Source: Agroathelia rolfsii (lineage: Eukaryota > Basidiomycota > Agaricomycetes > Amylocorticiales > Amylocorticiaceae). From it: DNA of 64,000 nucleotides. Every line of letters starts with the position of its first letter. Position 1 is the stretch's first letter. This document shows positions 9,258-21,236 of the stretch, piece by piece. Below the pieces are notes generated by a model. It saw only the letters and a list, made by a program, of their open reading frames with translations. It was not told the origin of the DNA and made no database searches. The position numbers were made by a program, and so were the translations under genes. The stretch is from positions 2,914,001-2,978,000 of the forward strand of contig JABRWF010000001.1 of NCBI GenBank assembly GCA_018343915.1, written 5' to 3'.

Positions 9258-12254
9258 CCGACAGCCTCAAGCATTGGCCCTGTTCCAAGCCCTTCTAGGG
9301 GACGTGATGGAAGACAGAAGGCTCAATAATGTATAGCAGCTCGAAGCGGCGGCGCATACATTCGCTTTGCTAGTAGCTGGCTAGTATAATAAGCTCTACC
9401 TTGAACTGATATTATATGCCGCCCACCATAGGATTAGTAACGGCATCACTGGCAATAATACCACTGCACTGGGTCACGGCCGTTACAAGAGACGATCACG
9501 GACGCGGTTCAGTTGAATGGGGATCGAAAGGACTAGACCAACGTACATCCTTTAGTGAAACAGATGGTATTTGATGAAAACTATAAAAAAAAATATGTAC
9601 ACATCGTGATCGCACATTCAGTCGTGTCCAGCCCTCGTGATCATCTAAAATATCAACCATCGCTGATCCTAATCAGACAGTTCTTGAGGACAGCGGCTGC
9701 TGTGATGAATTTCTGTGGTTGGTTCATGCAAGCTGCAGCTCAGCTGTTTGCCCGATTGGCACGACAACGCCAGGCGTGCGCAGGCGGAGGCTGTGGTGAT
9801 GCCGTGCCAGGCGGGGATGCATCATGCATGCACGTTCACCCCCACCGGCATTCTTGACCAGTATCGGGCCTCTCTTTCTCCTCCCCGAGAGTTCCGCCAA
9901 TTCGTATCAACATCAACCAGCAGGAAAGATTACGAAGCAAAAAAGGCGCCAAGCACTGGCTCTATGTTTTTTTTTTGCACATATACATATATTCCTGGCA
10001 CCTGGCATACTCCTGAAATGCCGGTCTAGTGAGGCGCTAGCTCTGCCAAGGCCGCTGCCAGCGGCAGCGCTGAGTCTCAAATCCAGCTGCACTTGTGCTG
10101 CTGACAGATGCCCGAGTCGCACCCATGTCATGTCGAATTTCTGATGAAAGGTGGAATTAGCAGAACCTGCCTGCGTAGAAATCTTTGCACTATCATGCCG
10201 TACGTCAGGCACCGACCTATACTAGGCCATCGAGCCCTTTAGGCACAAAGTACTTGCACACAGCGGGCGAAACCCAACAGCCGACACATGTCAGCCATCG
10301 TCACCAAATGTCCGACTTCAAGGCTTCCGCTGATTCAGGTGGTCCAGGCAAGGAAAGCGCAAGCTCATCCAGAATACGTAATAAAGAGGCCGAGCCACGA
10401 CATACATGGCCCCGAGTGTTACACTTTCATAATTGGACCAGGTATCGGTTGCGTCGTAGCGGGTAGGAAATATTCAAATGGGTTTGTTACTTTATAATAT
10501 GAAACAATTATGGGCGCCACGGCCACACGGGCAGGGTTAAGCAAGATAGTGTGATCCCTAGTACTCATGCCATAAGCTTTCTTCTTCGACCCATAGATAT
10601 TGGCCAAGTGTGGATGTAGTTGACAGGGGAAAGGGGCCAAAGAAAATGTGTGTCTAACTATTCAACACCTAAGAAAAAATCGCTCCCCTGGTCGCAAATT
10701 TAAGTGTACCGATGACAGGCATGATAGGGAGGATAACTTAGTATGAATTCACTCACGATTCAATATTGCATACATGATGCGTCACCGCACTAGTCCTCGC
10801 CGGCTCCTTTGCCCCTCCTTTCTAGTTTGGGAAAAAGATAAAGCGATTTTGGTTCCAGAACAACATGTGTCCGTCTGATGATGATTGTAGTGATGGCACC
10901 ATCAGTGTGACCACTTGCTTCTCAACAGTGGCGTCCAGAGGTGGTTTTAGAGGTCAATTTAAAAAAGATAGAAAGAAAGGAAGGAAATTACGACGATGCA
11001 TTTTGATGAGTCTATACTATGCAAGATGGGCTCTTTACCCCACGCGGATGAAGCGGGGCTTTAGGAAGGGGGTTATGATCGAGGTCTTGAAGGCCGAACG
11101 TTATCCAACTTGAATGAACTGCGGCCGACCGATCGTTTTTGTTCCGAGTCCTATCATGTCTTTTCTTCAGTGATGGGTGTAAAAAATCTATCTCCGAGCC
11201 CCGAGTCAGGTCTGTGGACATGGGAAGAAGGTTTAAGGTAATCAGGGCGTTGTTCCTCGTTATTTTTCTTTCATTGGGCGGTGCAAGTTCGTATTGATGA
11301 ATACGCGCTGATGGACTCGTATAAATACGTCAACAGGCTGCGTCCGGTGGTGCGTGCGTTGTCTTTTTCTTTGTTCGAAACGATAACTAAAAGAAAACAA
11401 TCAATGCGACCCAGGACAAAGGCGCCCTTCAAGTTCAACTTAGCCGAGCCGTGACATATTGTTTTTCCTTGGCCCAGGAAACCAGTGCGATGGCTTTGAC
11501 GGTATACCCTGGCAACAATAAGCTGCACAGGTTGATATGCTTCACGGACATTGTAATAGTTATCTCCTACAGCTTAGCATTTGAACATCCCGTATTCATT
11601 CATCCTGAGAGATAACACGGATGCTTTTCTTTTGCTTCTAAACTGTGCCCTTAACCACAGGTCCATAGCGTGGGCAGAGGCAAACAAATCACGCCTATTG
11701 TGTCGCTACGCGGCGCAGAGATATATACATTGGAGCCTAAGAGTGTGAGAATAAAATTAGCTTCTTTTTTTTTTTCGTCAAAAGACGCAAGCTCCGATGA
11801 AAGAGATAAACAATAGAGTCCTGTGTGGTTGATTTCGGAGTTGTTATAGGCTTTACAAGTGTTGATAAACCAATAATCATTCTTTGGACATGTCCTCAGT
11901 TTTCTGATCTGTCAATTAGCACGACGAGGGAGAGATATTTGCATGTGGTTGTAAATGGTGAATGAGGTTCGGATGATTAGTCAATGATTTGATTTTGGCG
12001 CCGATGTGACGGCAGGGGTCGCAACAAAGCAAGGAGATGAATTGCACCAGTTCTTTCGGAAGCGGATGATGGGCAGACAGGCAAGCGAGCCAAACCGGAT
12101 CGGATTAGATCACCCGGAAACGCAGAAACAGAACCACCTGCCTTTTCTGAGAGGAGGCGTGATGGCGTGGTAAATAGACATCGTACCAAGAAGACATGCG
12201 TCGATGCTGTCGTTACATTTTCCGTAGAAGGCGCGAAAGGACCGATCCGAAAAG
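8320..12254. other. long gene-poor interval
   Basis: Nearly 4 kb without a frame that looks conserved or that splices to one. The many short frames here lack family motifs and are not called. It holds a 32-nt poly(T) at 9226-9257. No rRNA, complete tRNA or inverted terminal repeats were recognised. Regulatory or noncoding RNA content cannot be excluded. Confidence 0.4.
9226..9257. repeat. poly(T) tract, 32 nt
   Basis: An uninterrupted run of T inside the gene-poor interval. On the minus strand it is a poly(A), so it could be the tail of an old retroposed sequence. No matching target-site duplication was found nearby. Confidence 0.8.
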
Positions 12255-12401
12255 TTATAAAGGACTAACTGGCTCCCCTCATCAGGTCCTCATCCACCCA
12301 TTGCATCCCCAAGCACTCGAGCTCCTCTGAGTCATCTTGAATAATCTTTCTCGTCAGCGAATTCATAACCAAACACCAACCACACCTTTACCATCATCAC
12401 A
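12255..12401 (+). promoter_or_regulatory. core promoter and CT/CA-rich leader of the small Cys/His-rich gene
   Basis: A TATA-like TTATAAAG lies at 12255-12262, about 140 bp before the ATG. It is followed by a C- and T-rich stretch and then a CA-rich leader ending CATCATCACAATG. This arrangement is typical of strongly expressed fungal genes and supports the downstream short frame being a real gene. Confidence 0.5.
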
Positions 12402-12602
12402 ATGTGCTCCCACTCTCAATCGACTTGCACTCGCGCCGCGTCTTGCAGCGTATCGCAACGCCCATCCACGGCGATCCCTGTGAACAACCACTCTTCGAAC
12501 CAGGGTCCGACGTGCATCGATCACGGTTATGCCGCTACCTCTCCCCAGTGCTGCCACTGCGGCTGGCGCGGTAGCCACTCGCCCAATTGCCCGTTCAAGT
12601 AG
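12402..12602 (+). CDS. 66-residue small Cys/His-rich protein, unknown function
   Basis: A single-exon frame of 66 codons with a good start context (CACAATG) and its own TATA/leader. The protein has eight Cys: CSHSQSTCTRAASC near the N-terminus, a lone Cys in PTCIDHG, then QCCHCGWRGSHSPNCPFK at the very end. The last block fits C-X2-C-X5-H-X3-C, close to a CCHC zinc knuckle (C-X2-C-X4-H-X4-C) but with shifted spacing. No signal peptide or membrane segment is visible. It might bind a metal ion as a mini zinc finger or act as a metallothionein-like buffer; neither is shown. It is flanked by thousands of bases without genes. I do not recognise a named family. Confidence 0.6.
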   Translation: MCSHSQSTCTRAASCSVSQRPSTAIPVNNHSSNQGPTCIDHGYAATSPQCCHCGWRGSHSPNCPFK

Positions 12603-14644
12603 ACGGGTACATATTCAGCATTTCGATTTTTGTCTTTGATTCCATAATGTATTATTGCTGTACTTGGTATGTCTACATCTCCGCCATTGATACACGGACT
12701 TGGGATCGTGATGGCTGATCTCATTCTTTGGTTCTCAGCCTCTCAGCCTCCCGTCACGACTGCACTCATACGCATCTCATTTTTTATTATTGCATTGCTG
12801 TACCATCTATACCCACCTCAAGAACGACGACCAGGAAGAAGGAGCGAGTTCCGCGCCCAGTTGTTTTTTGTTGTAATTTGTATGACGAACCGAGGAGAAC
12901 GACGATGTGGTGGTAGTGTCGCAGCCCCAGTTTTCCGTATTCGTTCGCAAGGACTGTCGACGTTTGTTGTTCTTCGTTTTCTTTCTTCTTTCCTCTTTAT
13001 TTTCTCTACCACGGACTCGGTTGTCGTTATTTCTCACGAACGATGACCAATCGTTGTACAATAGTCTGTAAAGCTTGCATTTGTTGCACCTTGTCCTTTC
13101 CCCCTTACTTCCCTTGTTTTCTTCTTTAATCATCATGTTTTTATTGCCATCTTGCAAAAATTTGATTCAATCCCCTCAAGGTCAGGGCATCATTCCATAT
13201 CTGTGTGATATCAACTATGCTGCACTACTCTAAATCACTAAGTCCCCCGCGGGCTTCGGTTTAGCCAGGGGGTGGAGATGGACTCTTCGATAAGGGGCCC
13301 TCTTTGGGCACTGCCAACATGAATGCTGCCGCTGCGGGGGTGGGGTGGCCGAACGCAATAACCTCTCACCCATGGCTGGGGAATAGATTAAGGCCAACAC
13401 ATTTCTGCCCAGTCCACGGTTTACACTATAGCAGTGTTATGTGCGCACATGTGCGTACTTGGTTGGCTTGTGTTGTGTCCACGGGGTTCACGTTCACAGC
13501 CTAACCATGCAAGTGATATCATCGGATCAAAAGGGATCTTATCTGTCATCATGATGATGGTCCCCTTCTTCCCTGGACTACTTTTTTGCTTGTGTCCGTC
13601 CGTCCGTCCGTCCGTCCCTTCTTTTTTTTTCCCCTCTCCCTTTTTGATTCCGGGCCCGGGTACCTCGCATCTATCCTTTTCCGGGTGCTTCTCCCCGGTC
13701 CTGGTTGCCCGTGGGCGAAACGGGCGGCGCTGTTGTCGTGTATCTGTTGCTCTGCTCTTTTTTTCTCCAGTTGTCATATGAGACATCCCTCAAAAACAAC
13801 ATGGCAAGATGATGATGATAGTGACGAGATATACGGGCTGACCTACATCGGAGAAAAGCACGAGGATAGAGAAGGGGGCAGAAGAAAGAAAGAAGAAAAA
13901 AAAAGTCCAAAAGAGAACGCACAAAGAAGAATCAGAAGCAAATTGATTCGAGAGACGAGTCGCTCCGGCAAAGAGCGCACTAACTGAATAGAGAACGGCC
14001 AAAGAAGTTGTGTTACCCCATGGCACGGGAAATTCATCGTTAGCACAGAAGCCTCTTGCTTTCCTTTACTCCGCTGTAACTGCCACATCCTTCATGCATA
14101 CCAATGTGCGACATCCCGGGCCGGCTGCGGGGGGACGGAGCGACGGAGAAGTGGGAAGAAAGAAAAAAAAAAGTTGATGGTAATGATATGGGTTGAAGAA
14201 CGCCCCTGCTGGCTTGTCAGAAAATCGATCTTCTTTTATTTGATGACCATTGCGGTACTTATCGTCATCATCAGCCTTATCATCATGTCCTCTTACGTGC
14301 AACTCTGCTCAAGTGAAAACACTGTGCTGTAGGCAACAGGATACTTATCATCGGCCACTAGAATTGCCCATTAGTTTCCTCATTCTTCCTCTTTGATACA
14401 ATTTACCACAGAGTCTAGTCGCAGCCCAAACAGATACAGGATCACGGAAATTTTATGTTTGAGTTATTCGAGTCCACATTGTATCACCGAGTGATAAAGA
14501 TGCCTATATGCGCTGTTAAACCGCCGTACAAGGTATATAAGCAAATATGACGAAAGGCGATGACGTATTGTGCATCGAGGCTTTTTACAGTACACAAGCG
14601 TGTATGCTTATACATGTCATACTGCTTCTATCTTGCTGTTATTA
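12603..14644. other. gene-free interval
   Basis: About 2 kb between the convergent small-protein gene and enoyl-CoA hydratase gene. It contains a tetranucleotide repeat (13595-13618) and long pyrimidine runs around 13600-13760. Open frames here are low-complexity and are not called. Confidence 0.4.
13595..13618. repeat. (TCCG)n microsatellite
   Basis: Five to six units of TCCG followed by a C/T-rich run. It has no coding role. Confidence 0.8.
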
Positions 14645-16327
14645 TCACAGCTTAGCTGGATTCGTCCATCTTGGTGCACGTTTCTGTTTGAAGATAGAAA
14701 GTCGCACGGTTCAGCATCGGAAATTGTCGAGGATAAGAAGAAAAGGGCAACAATGGCCCCTAGCATTAGTCGCCACACTCACTTCGTTGAACGCCTCCAA
14801 GCCTTCCTAAAAGCCACGAAAATGTGAGAGATGATGATGAATCAGTTAAAACGCATTCGGAGCAGCCCGGGAATTTGTGAAGGAAGACCAATAATGACGA
14901 TAACAGGGCATATACATAGAGACACATATACCACACACCTTGATGTTCTCGCCCTTGTAGGCACGTTTTGCCTCAGGGGACCAGATATGCAAACGCACAG
15001 CCTCTTCGTAGCCGCCTACTTGCTCGGATGCTGTCAGCCCCCTTTTGTGACTTTGGACCGACTCTGGTGAATTTGCGACAATCTGGCGCGCGAACCGGAG
15101 AGATGCGTTGAGCGCTTCTGCTCTAGGCACTACACAGTTAACGCTATAGAAGCAGATCGGCCATGCCCCATTCCCATTTCGGTTAATATCCTTTACCCAT
15201 GGAAGAGAGAAAAGTATTTACAAGCGGTATTTCGATTGCGCTTCCGTTGCCGACACAACATTGCCCAAGAAAAGCATTTCAGCTGCAAACTATAAATACA
15301 AGGTATCGATCATCCATCGTTAGCTCACAGGGGGGAAACAAGACAATATAAGAATAGAGAAAGAAGATACAAGCTGACCTGATGCCCAGCGACTCTGTTC
15401 AGTCTAGGTATCACTATCATTTTTGTTCCATGTGATTAATCTGATCAAAATAACCGGGATATTAAAAAAAGACACATGTATGTAAACACCGACCTCCTTG
15501 GCCTGCGACAACGCCCCTCTTGACCTCTGGGAGAGCAAATTTGGCATCATCACTGGCAACGACGATGTCACAGTTTAGGATCATTTCCACTCCGCCTCCG
15601 TATGCGCCACCTTCGACGGCGGCGATGATAGGCTTGCAAGATGTGGACCGTCTGGAGACAGAACCAAATCCGTTGATGCTGGAGGCAATGCGTTCCTGTT
15701 CGTTGGTGATGCCACGTTTTTGATCGTCATTCCAGCTATCAGCGGGTCATGCCACATGTGGAGGGTGTCGCCCATTGTGCGGGCCCAAAGTGAGATATTG
15801 CGTATTGGGAATGTGATGATGATATATGTGGAATGGGTCCAGCCAAATAAAAAGAAGACCGAGAATTATTGAGGGATCCGGGAGGAAGGAGAATGAGTCA
15901 GCTCAAGAGAAGAAAGAACAGGAGAAGGAGCATAGAGAGAAGCCAAGTGTTGACCACATACAGCCCTCTGTCCGTATTACCATACTCACGCTTTGAGGTC
16001 GGCCCCAGCGCACCAAAGACGGCCCGCACCGGCAAGGATGACTACCCTACAAGAATTACTTGACATGAGTCCCCGACTATCACAAAAGCCATGGCCATTT
16101 GGTGGGGCCAGTGGTAATTATACCGCGGGGGAGGGAGGTACAGACCACAGGCTTGGTTCTTCATCAAACCAGTCCAGGACATGCTTGATATCGTCTGCCA
16201 TAGTAGGCGTCATGGCATTCAGCATCCTGGGACGATTCATAGTCAGCACGAGGATATGTTCATCCTCTCTGATGTCTAGAAGCAGTTGGTCAGAGTGGGC
16301 AGGGGGCGTCAGCTTTGAGTTGGTCAT
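14645..16327 (-). CDS. enoyl-CoA hydratase/isomerase (crotonase) family protein
   Basis: About eight exons encode roughly 284 residues. The crotonase fold is recognisable in order: ILVLTMNRPRMLNAMT near residue 25, RVVILAGAGRLWCAGADLKA (oxyanion-hole GADLK), IIAAVEGGAYGGGVEMILNC (second oxyanion-hole region, GGG), DAKFALPEVKRGVV, VIPRLNRVAGHQ, and the C-terminal SEQVGGYEEAVRLHIWSPEA. It ends KRAPRWTNPAKL. The family acts on acyl-CoA thioesters, for example hydrating 2-trans-enoyl-CoA in beta-oxidation. ALPEVKRGVV has Glu at the position that carries a catalytic Glu in hydratases, but substrate cannot be assigned. The start at 16327 (MTNSK) gives a family-typical N-terminus. An in-frame ATG upstream (16420) would add an Arg/Ser-rich leader that could target mitochondria. 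Confidence 0.88.
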
Positions 16328-17242
16328 GGTCACGGAGAGAGTCTTGCAGGATGCAAGCTGTCGGCTACTCGACTTCCCCGCATTACCGGGGTCCCGTCGA
16401 TTCATTGACAGGCCACGCACTTTTCCCCAACTGCTTCTGTTGAGCTGACATCACGGCCGGATGACGGCCATCGAGAAGCTTTTCGATCGACACAATCACC
16501 ATCATGGCACCGTACAAACGCCCATACACGGCACATAGTTATTCATCGGACTGTATCATAGCTTACAGATATGTACATAACATCTATCAAGAATGCATCA
16601 TCAGCCTAGCTGGTTCTGTTACCGCCGCCCCCGAGGTCGGAACGCACTAAGAAATACTTCTATGCCGAAAATTGCGCAAGAAAGGGTACAGATCGATGCT
16701 GCCCAGAAAGTGCTAACCACTTCTCTGGTTATTGAACTGGTAAACCATTGTTCTTGGTGCCTGTTTATCCCGGACGTATCGGTGGAAGTAAACGATAGGC
16801 CAAGACACATGGCTTACTATATCGGAATGGCATCATACCGATATTTGTATGCAAGCAAGAACTTTGCTCAATATCAATGGGACTCTGATCAGTTGACACG
16901 ACAGCAGGCTGAGCGCTCAAATGATACCATTGTTTGACATCCACTCTTGGCTGACTGCTGACTTCTTCACCTCGGCGCTTCTGGTCTATGAATCAATGAT
17001 GTCGTGACCTATAACAACAACAGCCATATACATAAGCTGCTGTACTGCGTTAGCTCATGGTAAGCATGCGCCATTGCTCGGCCATCGCATTCGGGTGCTA
17101 TGGTTGACAAGAGGAGTCTTGGCAAATACCTAAAGAGGTAGGCGATACTCAATCAGGAACGTGATCCATCGACTGTCCGTAGGCATAAACATAGCAATCA
17201 GTTGACGCGGAGTGTTCTATACAACTAATCAGGGACATCTTG

Positions 17243-17267
17243 CCCACATCCGCTTCGCGGATGTGGG
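17243..17267. repeat. perfect 11-bp inverted repeat with 3-nt loop
   Basis: CCCACATCCGC at 17243-17253, TTC loop, GCGGATGTGGG at 17257-17267. As RNA it would form a very stable hairpin. It lies in sequence with no recognised gene, so its role is unknown. Confidence 0.7.
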
Positions 17268-17425
17268 TCAGCGGACGAGCCATACGTCGGGGGTGTGCTG
17301 GAACGCATCGCGGGAGAAGTTGCATCCAAAACACATGATCTGTGTGAGGGTATAGATGGATTGCCTGAAGCCAGTTCGATTACCGGTATTCATACCAGTG
17401 ACCGATAACGCATACGCATACACCA

Positions 17426-17449
17426 TCAGCAGCAGCAGCAGCAGCAGCA
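17426..17449. repeat. (AGC)n microsatellite
   Basis: About eight AGC units. On the minus strand this makes a run of Leu codons in an otherwise unsupported frame. Confidence 0.8.
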
Positions 17450-18974
17450 AACGGGTGAGCCAGTACATACGGCACTAGTGCGTACAGGTGTCCATATTCA
17501 GCACTCAGCTCAGATTGAAATCAACACGAACATGCATAATCGATACTATTGAGAGAAGGTCCGGACTTGTCATATTTGCGAACACGATTGTTTCCTAGAG
17601 ATCTTGATTGCTGCGAGTTGGTATACATTTGCAGGGAACTTCGGCGCGAACGGCAGTAAATTGAGAGCGAACTGCATGTAGTGAACTCGTGCCTGATGCC
17701 AAGGGCCCGAGGGAGAGCGTATACAACATAAGTAGAGCGAACACAGTTGGGAGAAAACCAACAGGATGGCGCACACTGCACTAGGAAAATTGAAATTTCG
17801 AGCAGCATCATGGCAGGGATGCGCGATTACGAAGTTGGGGGCGTAGATGAGAATATGATCAAGACATGGTCCGAGCAAAGTCAAAATGCCGTAATAAAAT
17901 ATCATCGGGTTCAAAGTTCATTTAACAATCCGTAAGCAAAAAAAGAAATGCGCTAGACACATTGGATGTATTCCGAATTTCGCCTGTGTTTTTTGAGTCG
18001 TCATAGGTCACTTCAGGGAAGCCTGCTGTATTGACACATCGTGTTCCCGAGTAGAGAGTAAAATCGGCGATGGCATCCGAAGCACTTGATAGACGGAACC
18101 CCGAGACAGAACTGAGACACATTTTTCTTCTAAAGCAAGTTTTGATAAGAAGTCCATGGCGCTTTATCTACACAGCGGCGGGGCTATCCAGTGCCCCTCG
18201 GTCATGACCATCTTAAGTTGAGTTTTAGGGCCATATACAAGCTTGCCACCGATAATACCATGGTGGGCAGGTAAATGTCCATATGGAAACAAATGCTTTT
18301 GTCCCGCACTGGCGAATGTAGTTAGTCGGCTACCCCATGGGTAAGTGATGGTGGGATGACTGAGCCATTGGTGTTACCATGCATAGAGTGGTTGGGGGGG
18401 GGGGTACGCAGCATGATGTATGGGTCACATGGTGCACAATTGCATCAATACCCTATTACATTACCTCGGCTCTTGCATGGTCACCCGTGCAGTCGTAAAT
18501 GCTTGATAAATTCATTTATTATTATGCGCGCATATTTGCCTACTTGCTGCAGATCTAATTCGCTATCATAGGCATTATCGTGATGCCCAGGCTTGCCAGT
18601 GATTGTTGCAAATTAGGCCATGTAGACTTGGTTGGCCCCCAGATTTAGTAAGGAGTTAAGACGCCGACTGATTGCGGGCATTAAAATAAGTGAGCGAACT
18701 TCGCAGTATATAAAAATTGCCGTCGGTATGCAGCCTGAATGTAGTTTAAGGTGCAGAGCAAAGTAGGTCGCAGTCGCGACGTCAACCGCTTGCCAGTGAG
18801 CTCAGATATCGAGAGTGTAATCGTCACGCTTGTGTCGTGTCACTTTGTCACACACCGGCTATCATAGGGACTTTGACTCGCGCGGACCATTGGACTGGCA
18901 TTGCAGTGTAGCTAAAATCCCTGGAGTTGACACTCTCTACCGTGATACATCTATCTGCTGTGGACTCTGAAGAT

Positions 18975-19871
18975 ATGAGCACACCTGGAACTGACTCGGA
19001 TTCATGGAACTCTCGCATATTTCACAAATGGCGCAAGACATTTGGAGCCATCACTGGGCTTGGACTCTCAGAAACTGAAAGACAGCATGAAATGCAGGAG
19101 ATGTATCGCCGGAGATGTGAAAAGTGGAGGGACGAGCTCATGAAATCCAGTACTTTCTCATCTAAGGGCCATTGCTTGTCTCTTATTCGCTGAAATAGCT
19201 ATACACCAGGTCCGAATGTCGTGTTTATGCTGAAGCACCTCAAACTTTCCGGTTGTGAAGTGACAAATGTTAATGTTCCATGCGCCCCTTGCGACATGAC
19301 ACGCTCTGGCGGATTCTCACCAGAATTGGGTGCTGTCGTTTTGTGCCAAGGGAATTATTTCAGCAAAAGTCATATGGAGGACACGCTCGTTCATGAGCTC
19401 ATACACATGTACGATCACTGTCGGTTCAAAGTAGACTGGCATAATCTCCGTCACCATGCCTGCAGCGAAGTAAATACCATCACTCCCTGTCAAATAGAAT
19501 AGCGAGTCTGATTCCTCTTGTTTTCCCACCCTAGATTAGAGCTAGTAGTCTCAGTGGTGATTGCAAATTTACTCGGGAAGTCCAACGAGGTTTCTTCTCG
19601 TTCACTAAACAACACCAGGCCAGTATACTTTAATTCCGTAATATATCTCACGCTCGCGTGTTCACAGTCTAACAGGAGTGTGTTCGTCGTCGTGCAATCC
19701 TTTCTGTGCGCTCCAATCCGACCTGCCCGGATGAAGCCACTGCGGAGAAGGTTGTAAATGAAGTTTGGGACAGCTGTTTCTCCGATACCCGACCATACGA
19801 TGAGGTGGGACGAACCATCAGTTGCGATGGATTACCGAACCCTGCTGACTGTCTCAACACAGATTTATTGA
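18975..19871 (+). CDS. ATP23: mitochondrial inner membrane protease ATP23 (peptidase M76)
   Basis: Five exons give 218 residues, close to yeast Atp23 (227). The N-terminal part has [19 protein letters not shown]. The core carries [16 protein letters not shown], the Cys-rich [16 protein letters not shown], and the zinc-protease motif HELIH at residues 120-124 (Glu121 catalytic) followed by [11 protein letters not shown]. Then come [42 protein letters not shown] and the last exon IY-stop, the usual family ending. Atp23 acts in the intermembrane space, processing Atp6 and assisting F0 assembly. Many Cys residues fit oxidative import without a cleavable presequence. The fourth intron (19619-19675, 57 nt) seems to use a GC donor (CAG|GCCAGT), because only this choice keeps frame and family length. 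Start is the first in-frame ATG before the conserved region. Confidence 0.92.
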
Positions 19872-20331
19872 GCTGTTATGTTTGTGTTTGCATGGTCGGC
19901 CTCATGTGCCCACTTTCCTAGAGCATGGGTGCTGTTTTCATTGAGTAATCCCCCTAGTAGATTTCTAATCTAATATCATTTGTGTATATTGGTGGCGGAT
20001 GCGTTAACGACTGTGCCATACTAATTAACTCCTACATGTAGTTCCTAAAGCCGCTTTTGGAGATAATATGAAGTAAGAAATGAGTCGTTGTCCTAGCCGG
20101 CCGTTGAGAAAGATCTCGAACTGTCAAGAAAACGCCGTTTTAAGTGTTCAAATATAGTATCGAAGTATATTATTGTACTGTGCCGCCGGTGGCGTGAGAA
20201 AAAATGGTGCCACCGCCGTCAAGATGTATAGCGTGCGGTGCAGCGACGGCGGTCATTCCCCAGGGTTGTTCTCCTTCTTCCATCTCCTTCATTTCACTTG
20301 TCCTATCCCTCTGCTACTAGTCAGCCTAAAG
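19872..20331. other. intergenic, tail-to-head spacer
   Basis: About 460 bp between ATP23 and the GPI-anchored protein gene. The stretch just before 20332 is pyrimidine-rich (CTTCTTCCATCTCC), as expected of the promoter and leader of the downstream gene. Confidence 0.4.
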
Positions 20332-21236
20332 ATGTTCGCAAAACTCAGGTGTGTGCTCTTTGCGTTGCATAATTTTCTTCGTCGTCGTCTAAATTATCAT
20401 GCAGCACGCTCCTTGCGCTCGTTCCCCTTGCTACGGCACTTACTCTTCAGACGCCGTCCAACATACACTCATCCTGTACGCATTTTCCTGCCGGCTTACT
20501 CATGTTTTCGACTCAAGTTTTGTGCCCTTCAAACAGCCAGCTTCACTTTGACCTGGACGGCCGATTCGACTGATCAATCCTTCTCATTGTACTTGATCAA
20601 CACTGTCTTTAACAACAACTTTGGTATCGCCAATAACGTGGACCCTTCCCTGGGCTCCTTGACCATCAACCTTGGCGTTGTTCCGGTTGGGTATGTTTCC
20701 ATTCATAATATATATTTTTTTGCATCGTCAATATTAACGAGTGGTGCATAGTGATGGCTACACCATTGAGGCAGTGAACATTGGGTTAGTAATGAGACTT
20801 ACATGTCCATATTCTCAACTGATTTTTTGATTAAATTAGTAACGTCACCGATGTCTACGCGAGCACATCCGACTTCTCGATTGCTGCTGCTCCTTCCACA
20901 ACCGCTTCTTCCACTTCCAGCGTCTCCGGGTAGGTTGACTTGATCTATTTTCGAGTACAACTATCTTATTTCAATATTAGTGCTTCCACCGCAAGCGCTG
21001 TCTCTACTTCCTTGAGCGTCGTTCCGTCTGCTTCAGTCTCTGGCTCCGGCTCCGCTACCCGCACTAGCTCTGGCGCGTCTTCGGGTACTTCTGCCGCCTC
21101 CAGCACCTCGCAAGCCCCGACCACTTCCGCCTCTGGTGGCTTCTCTAGTGGTGCCGGTTCCATTGTGCGTGGCAGCAACGCTGCTTATGCCGCTGTCTTG
21201 GGTGCTATTGCTGGTGCTGCCGTTATCGCCGCCTAA
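20332..21236 (+). CDS. Ser/Thr-rich GPI-anchored protein with Kre9/Knh1-like domain
   Basis: Six exons encode 206 residues. It starts with a signal peptide (MFAKLSTLLALVPLATA, cut about residue 17-18). A beta-sandwich-like domain (about 20-110) follows: SFTLTWTADSTDQSFSLYL, TINLGVVPVGDGYTIEAVNI, NVTDVYASTSDFSI, the pattern of the Kre9/Knh1 N-terminal, formerly Ser-Thr-rich-GPI, family. Then a stalk of about 75 Ser, Thr, Ala and Gly residues leads to a hydrophobic C-terminus (AAYAAVLGAIAGAAVIAA) preceded by small residues, fitting GPI attachment. It should sit at the plasma membrane or cell wall. Introns fall at CTCAG|GTGTG, TCCT|GTACG, GG|GTATG, GG|GTTAG and GG|GTAGG in matching phase. The second intron junction is least certain. 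Confidence 0.82.

Larger units (their letters stand above)
16328..18974. other. gene-poor interval with hairpin and microsatellite
   Basis: No convincing gene. Minus-strand frames between 17150 and 18122 are broken, and attempts to splice them gave no family motif. One of them (17268-17468) owes its leucine run to a CAG/CTG repeat. A strong hairpin lies at 17243-17267 and a weaker one (ATATCGG/CCGATAT) at 16819-16844. A small secreted or lineage-specific gene cannot be excluded. Confidence 0.35.

Noticed and set aside
17268..17468. Minus-strand frame starting MYWLTRLLLLLLLLMVYAYA, like a signal peptide
   Set aside because: The leucine run is only a translated CAG/CTG microsatellite, the rest has no family motif, and no supporting exons were found.
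17922..18122. Minus-strand frame with DFTLYSGTRCVNTAGF
   Set aside because: It looks protein-like, but I could not match it to a family or splice it into a longer gene, so it was not called.
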